The position numbers were made by a program, and so were the translations under genes. 20,274 bases of DNA from an uncultured Flavobacteriales bacterium (GTDB lineage Bacteria; Bacteroidota; Bacteroidia; Flavobacteriales; Crocinitomicaceae): positions 1 to 20,274 of the forward strand of contig CAMLIF010000074.1 in assembly GCA_946479985.1 (NCBI GenBank), in the 5' to 3' direction. The notes beneath the pieces were generated by a model that ran no database searches, was not told where the DNA came from, and saw only the letters and a list, made by a program, of their open reading frames with translations. This document shows, one piece after another, positions 17,852-20,274 of the stretch (its first letter is position 1; each line of letters opens with the position of its first letter).

Positions 17852-19360
17852 TTATTCCTTTATGAAACGCGCTATAGCTACTCCTTTATTTGTCAGAATT
17901 CGCAATAAATAGATTCCTGACGGATAATCAGTTACCGATATTGTTGAACTATCAGCTACTTTCAATAACATTCCTTCAACAGAAAGTAATTCAATCAGGA
18001 TAATTTCTTCGCTCGCTTCAACGGTTATAAAGTTGTTGGTTGGATTTGGAGAAACTACCCATTGAAATACGTTATTGTCGTCAACACCTAAATCACTCAC
18101 TGTAACACATGTTGAGGTGTCTGAGCAGTTATTCATGGTAACAATAACAGCGTAAGATCCGTCGACATTTGCCGTGAACGACTGATTGGTTGCCCCGTTG
18201 ATTGATGAAGAACCATTATCACAATCAATCCACTGATAAGTTGCACCATTAGCATTTGCCGTTAGTGTCATGCCGTTAGCAGCAACGGATACATCTACAC
18301 TTGAAATTGAAATAGTACTGGTTACCGTACTGTCACAGCCAGATATAGTTGATAGCACATCTGTATAAGTCCCGGCTGAATTGTAAACGGAGTTTCCTAC
18401 GGTAAGAGTTTCATTCGGGCAGAGAGTAATATTTTGACTGTAACTCGCTGGTTGATTGATATGAATTGAAATTGCTGTCAAAGGCCCGGCACTGCACGTG
18501 CTGTCCTGAACATAGAACGTAGTATCCGAGGTAAGGGCACCAGTGGTGAAACTATTTCCCCCGCTCAAATAAACAGTTCCGCTTGCATCTTCATACCAAC
18601 CTAAAGTACCTGAACCAGTTGCGCTTAATGTTGCAGAATTCCCCGAGCATATATCTGAGCTTAGAGTTGTGTTGGCTGGAGCAGTCGGAGGTACACACGA
18701 AACTTCCAAAGACAAATCATCGATCATCAGATAATAATAATCTCCATCAAAAGTTAATCGCAGTTTACAGTTACCCAAGTTAGCAATTCCTGCTGTAACA
18801 TCGGTCAATGGAACGGTGATAAATGCTGGAGCAAATGCCGCATTAACCGCTACCCCCTGATCGATACTAAAATCATTCCATGTAACACCTCCGTCACTGG
18901 AAAAACCAATAGAAATTTCGGTAATAGCGAAATTTCGGTAATTCAGGTATAATTTGGCGTTTAACGAAATATCGGTGTATCCGGTTAAATCAATTGCTGG
19001 TGAGTGAAGTTCTCCACGATGAGGTGACGGACAAGTACCTGTGCCAAAAGCACCTTGTGTACCACCATTGTCCATGAAATCGGAATCAAACAAAGCAACT
19101 CCATTGGCCATAGATGGTGAGTTAATTGGTGTCGATCCCGTGGCATAGGCTCCCTGACTAACTCCTGAAAGAGTGCGCACCCAAAATGCATTTGGAGTGA
19201 TGTCTACTGCTGTCCAGGCATTTGTGGTACCAAACGCATTTGCAAATTCTCCGATGGCTTCAGTTGTTGCATTTCCCGATCCCGCTCCCCAAATGGTTTG
19301 AGCTTTTGTGCCAGAGCTAATCCCTAGCGTACATAAAAAAAGTAGTTGTATTGTTTTCAT
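17852..19360 (-). CDS. T9SS-secreted protein with jelly-roll and Ig-like modules
   Basis: A 502-residue secreted protein. The signal peptide (1-20, ending TKA/QT) is followed by a jelly-roll/MAM-like module at ~22-221, with FSSDGGVTWN and a closing LMIDDLSLEV strand, similar in plan to the modules of the convergent 1458-residue protein. Residues ~228-302 match the Ig-like repeat of Bacteroidota surface proteins (CSGNSATLSA, GWYEDASG, FYVQDSTC). A second unit at ~305-353 (CPNETLTVG, SAGTYTDVL, GCDSTVT) and a third at ~355-422 (TYQWIDCDNG, SYAVIVTMNNC) follow. Residues ~430-502 are a type A T9SS domain with VSPNPTNN, LLSVEGMLL and YPSGIYLLRI. No enzyme motif is visible; adhesion or matrix binding is inferred. 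It has its own promoter-like element and terminator, so it is probably a single-gene transcript. Confidence 0.88.
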   Translation of the reverse strand: MKTIQLLFLCTLGISSGTKAQTIWGAGSGNATTEAIGEFANAFGTTNAWTAVDITPNAFWVRTLSGVSQGAYATGSTPINSPSMANGVALFDSDFMDNGGTQGAFGTGTCPSPHRGELHSPAIDLTGYTDISLNAKLYLNYRNFAITEISIGFSSDGGVTWNDFSIDQGVAVNAAFAPAFITVPLTDVTAGIANLGNCKLRLTFDGDYYYLMIDDLSLEVSCVPPTAPANTTLSSDICSGNSATLSATGSGTLGWYEDASGTVYLSGGNSFTTGALTSDTTFYVQDSTCSAGPLTAISIHINQPASYSQNITLCPNETLTVGNSVYNSAGTYTDVLSTISGCDSTVTSTISISSVDVSVAANGMTLTANANGATYQWIDCDNGSSSINGATNQSFTANVDGSYAVIVTMNNCSDTSTCVTVSDLGVDDNNVFQWVVSPNPTNNFITVEASEEIILIELLSVEGMLLKVADSSTISVTDYPSGIYLLRILTNKGVAIARFIKE

Positions 19361-19401
19361 ATTATTAATAATAATTTTAAATCGCGCGAGCGCTAACAGA
19401 T

Positions 19402-19409
19402 CAAAGTTA
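19402..19409 (-). promoter_or_regulatory. -7 promoter element for the minus-strand T9SS gene
   Basis: On the minus strand this reads TAACTTTG, a perfect TAnnTTTG, 41 bases upstream of the start codon (19360). The predicted leader is about 35 bases and AT-rich. No good -33 TTG is visible 17-23 bases further upstream, which lowers confidence. Confidence 0.5.
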
Positions 19410-19483
19410 TTCGAATACGATAATGATTGGTTTTATTTGTGATGAACGACCGATGTTTGGTTACGAAAGTAATAAATCGGAGT

Positions 19484-20274
19484 ATGAGAGCGACAAAAAC
19501 ACTACATTCGCCTGAAGTAATTTTTATGTCTGTCCCGCACCGTTCGTTTTTATTGCGCCATAAACTAATCTCCGGTTTACGTGATCTCGATATCCGTGGA
19601 ATTAGACGATTGTCGGTCCTTCTTCCCAAATTACTGCTTCCTTCTCCGGAAAAGGCCGGTAAACATGTTTTGAAAACCATTCATGGAGTGGAATTGCTGA
19701 TTGATCCATCTATCGACAATGGAGTGGAGTTGTCACTTTTTGAAACCGGGACATACGAGAAAGGAACTATTCAACTCTTGCATGAGTTTTTGAAACCAGG
19801 AAGTATTTTCCTCGATATTGGTGCAAATATTGGTTTGATGTCGAGTATTGCTTCGAAACAAGTTGGTGAGAGGGGAAGGGTTTTTGCTGTTGAAGCCAAT
19901 CCGAAAACACAGGAAATTTTGCAGCACAATCTGGCTTTGAATAAATGTGAGAATGTAGCAATTTTTCCGCTTGCACTTGGAGAAACCCAGGGAACTGCGA
20001 CGCTTTTCGAGAACTGGAATGTCAATAGAGGTGGAGCATCGTTGCTTTCCCAGGATGGGAAAAACGGAGTGGAGGTTCCTGTTGATACTATAGACTTTCT
20101 CTTTCAAAATGACAAAATCGATTTGATCAAAATAGATGTGGAAGGATTTGAACTTGAAGTGTTGAAAGGCGGAATAGAACTGCTGAAGAAACAACAGCCC
20201 GTTCTGATCATTGAAGTTTCCGAGCAGCGTGAAAATGCTGTAGGAACAACTCCAAAGGAGATTGCTGATTTTGT
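19484..20274 (+). CDS. FkbM-family SAM-dependent methyltransferase, 5' part only
   Basis: The frame runs off the right edge after 263 codons. The SAM-binding motif I reads FLDIGANIG (109-117), the acidic residue after strand 2 is E137 (VEANP), and the FkbM hallmark IDVEGFE (217-223) is followed by VLKGG and a strand LIIEVSE. FkbM-type enzymes methylate hydroxyl groups on natural products, lipids or glycans; in Bacteroidota they often sit in polysaccharide or glycosylation loci, but the substrate cannot be told here. The catalytic core is complete and only the C-terminal end is missing. The start is uncertain: in-frame ATGs occur at 19442, 19484 and 19526. I list 19484; 19526 would give a start of MSVPHRSF. 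A basic, Leu/Arg-rich N-terminal stretch (~20-52) precedes the fold, with no signal peptide. Confidence 0.88.
   Translation, partial: MRATKTLHSPEVIFMSVPHRSFLLRHKLISGLRDLDIRGIRRLSVLLPKLLLPSPEKAGKHVLKTIHGVELLIDPSIDNGVELSLFETGTYEKGTIQLLHEFLKPGSIFLDIGANIGLMSSIASKQVGERGRVFAVEANPKTQEILQHNLALNKCENVAIFPLALGETQGTATLFENWNVNRGGASLLSQDGKNGVEVPVDTIDFLFQNDKIDLIKIDVEGFELEVLKGGIELLKKQQPVLIIEVSEQRENAVGTTPKEIADF

Noticed and set aside
19733..20194. 153-codon minus-strand frame
   Set aside because: Opposite to the FkbM methyltransferase, which has clear motifs across the same bases.

Overview
The window looks like a Bacteroidota chromosome segment, most likely Flavobacteriales. Four genes encode Sec-dependent secreted proteins with C-terminal domains of the type IX secretion system (T9SS) kind, a pathway confined to this phylum. 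The recognisable promoters follow the Bacteroidota -7 consensus TAnnTTTG, and starts lack strong Shine-Dalgarno sequences. I see no genus-level marker, no rRNA or tRNA gene, no transposase, no phage gene and no CRISPR array.

Layout. (1) 2-892: 3' end of a T9SS-secreted protein with tandem Ig-like repeats, closed by a strong terminator. (2) 1111-6014: a tight four-gene run with 1-nt gaps or overlaps. It encodes an ACMSD-like amidohydrolase, a large membrane-anchored alpha/beta-hydrolase with a degenerate metalloprotease-like domain, a small beta-barrel-like protein and a GDPD-family lipoprotein. Three of the four products are predicted in the envelope; this is the best candidate here for an undescribed functional unit. 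(3) 6015-6166: a spacer with an imperfect inverted repeat and a degenerate heptamer repeat running through the hisS promoter. (4) 6167-9541: hisS, hutH (histidine ammonia-lyase) and a four-helix membrane protein, packed as an operon that places histidine charging and histidine breakdown in one transcript. It ends in a bidirectional terminator. (5) 9664-11154, minus strand: a T9SS protein with a PPC-like and a DUF4397-like region. (6) 11155-11473: a divergent intergenic region holding an unexplained GC-rich island and the promoter of the next gene. (7) 11474-13096: an ABC-F ATPase with one canonical and one degenerate composite ATP site. (8) 13180-17556: a 1458-residue surface protein of alternating jelly-roll and CARDB-like modules. 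(9) 17852-19360, minus strand: a T9SS protein with jelly-roll and Ig-like modules, convergent with the previous gene, with a terminator for each strand between them. (10) 19484-end: the start of an FkbM-type methyltransferase.

The window therefore mixes housekeeping genes (hisS, hutH, ABC-F) with surface or secreted cargo genes. No T9SS machinery gene is present, which fits the usual scattering of cargo genes around these genomes. All functions are read from motifs and architecture; none was tested by database search.
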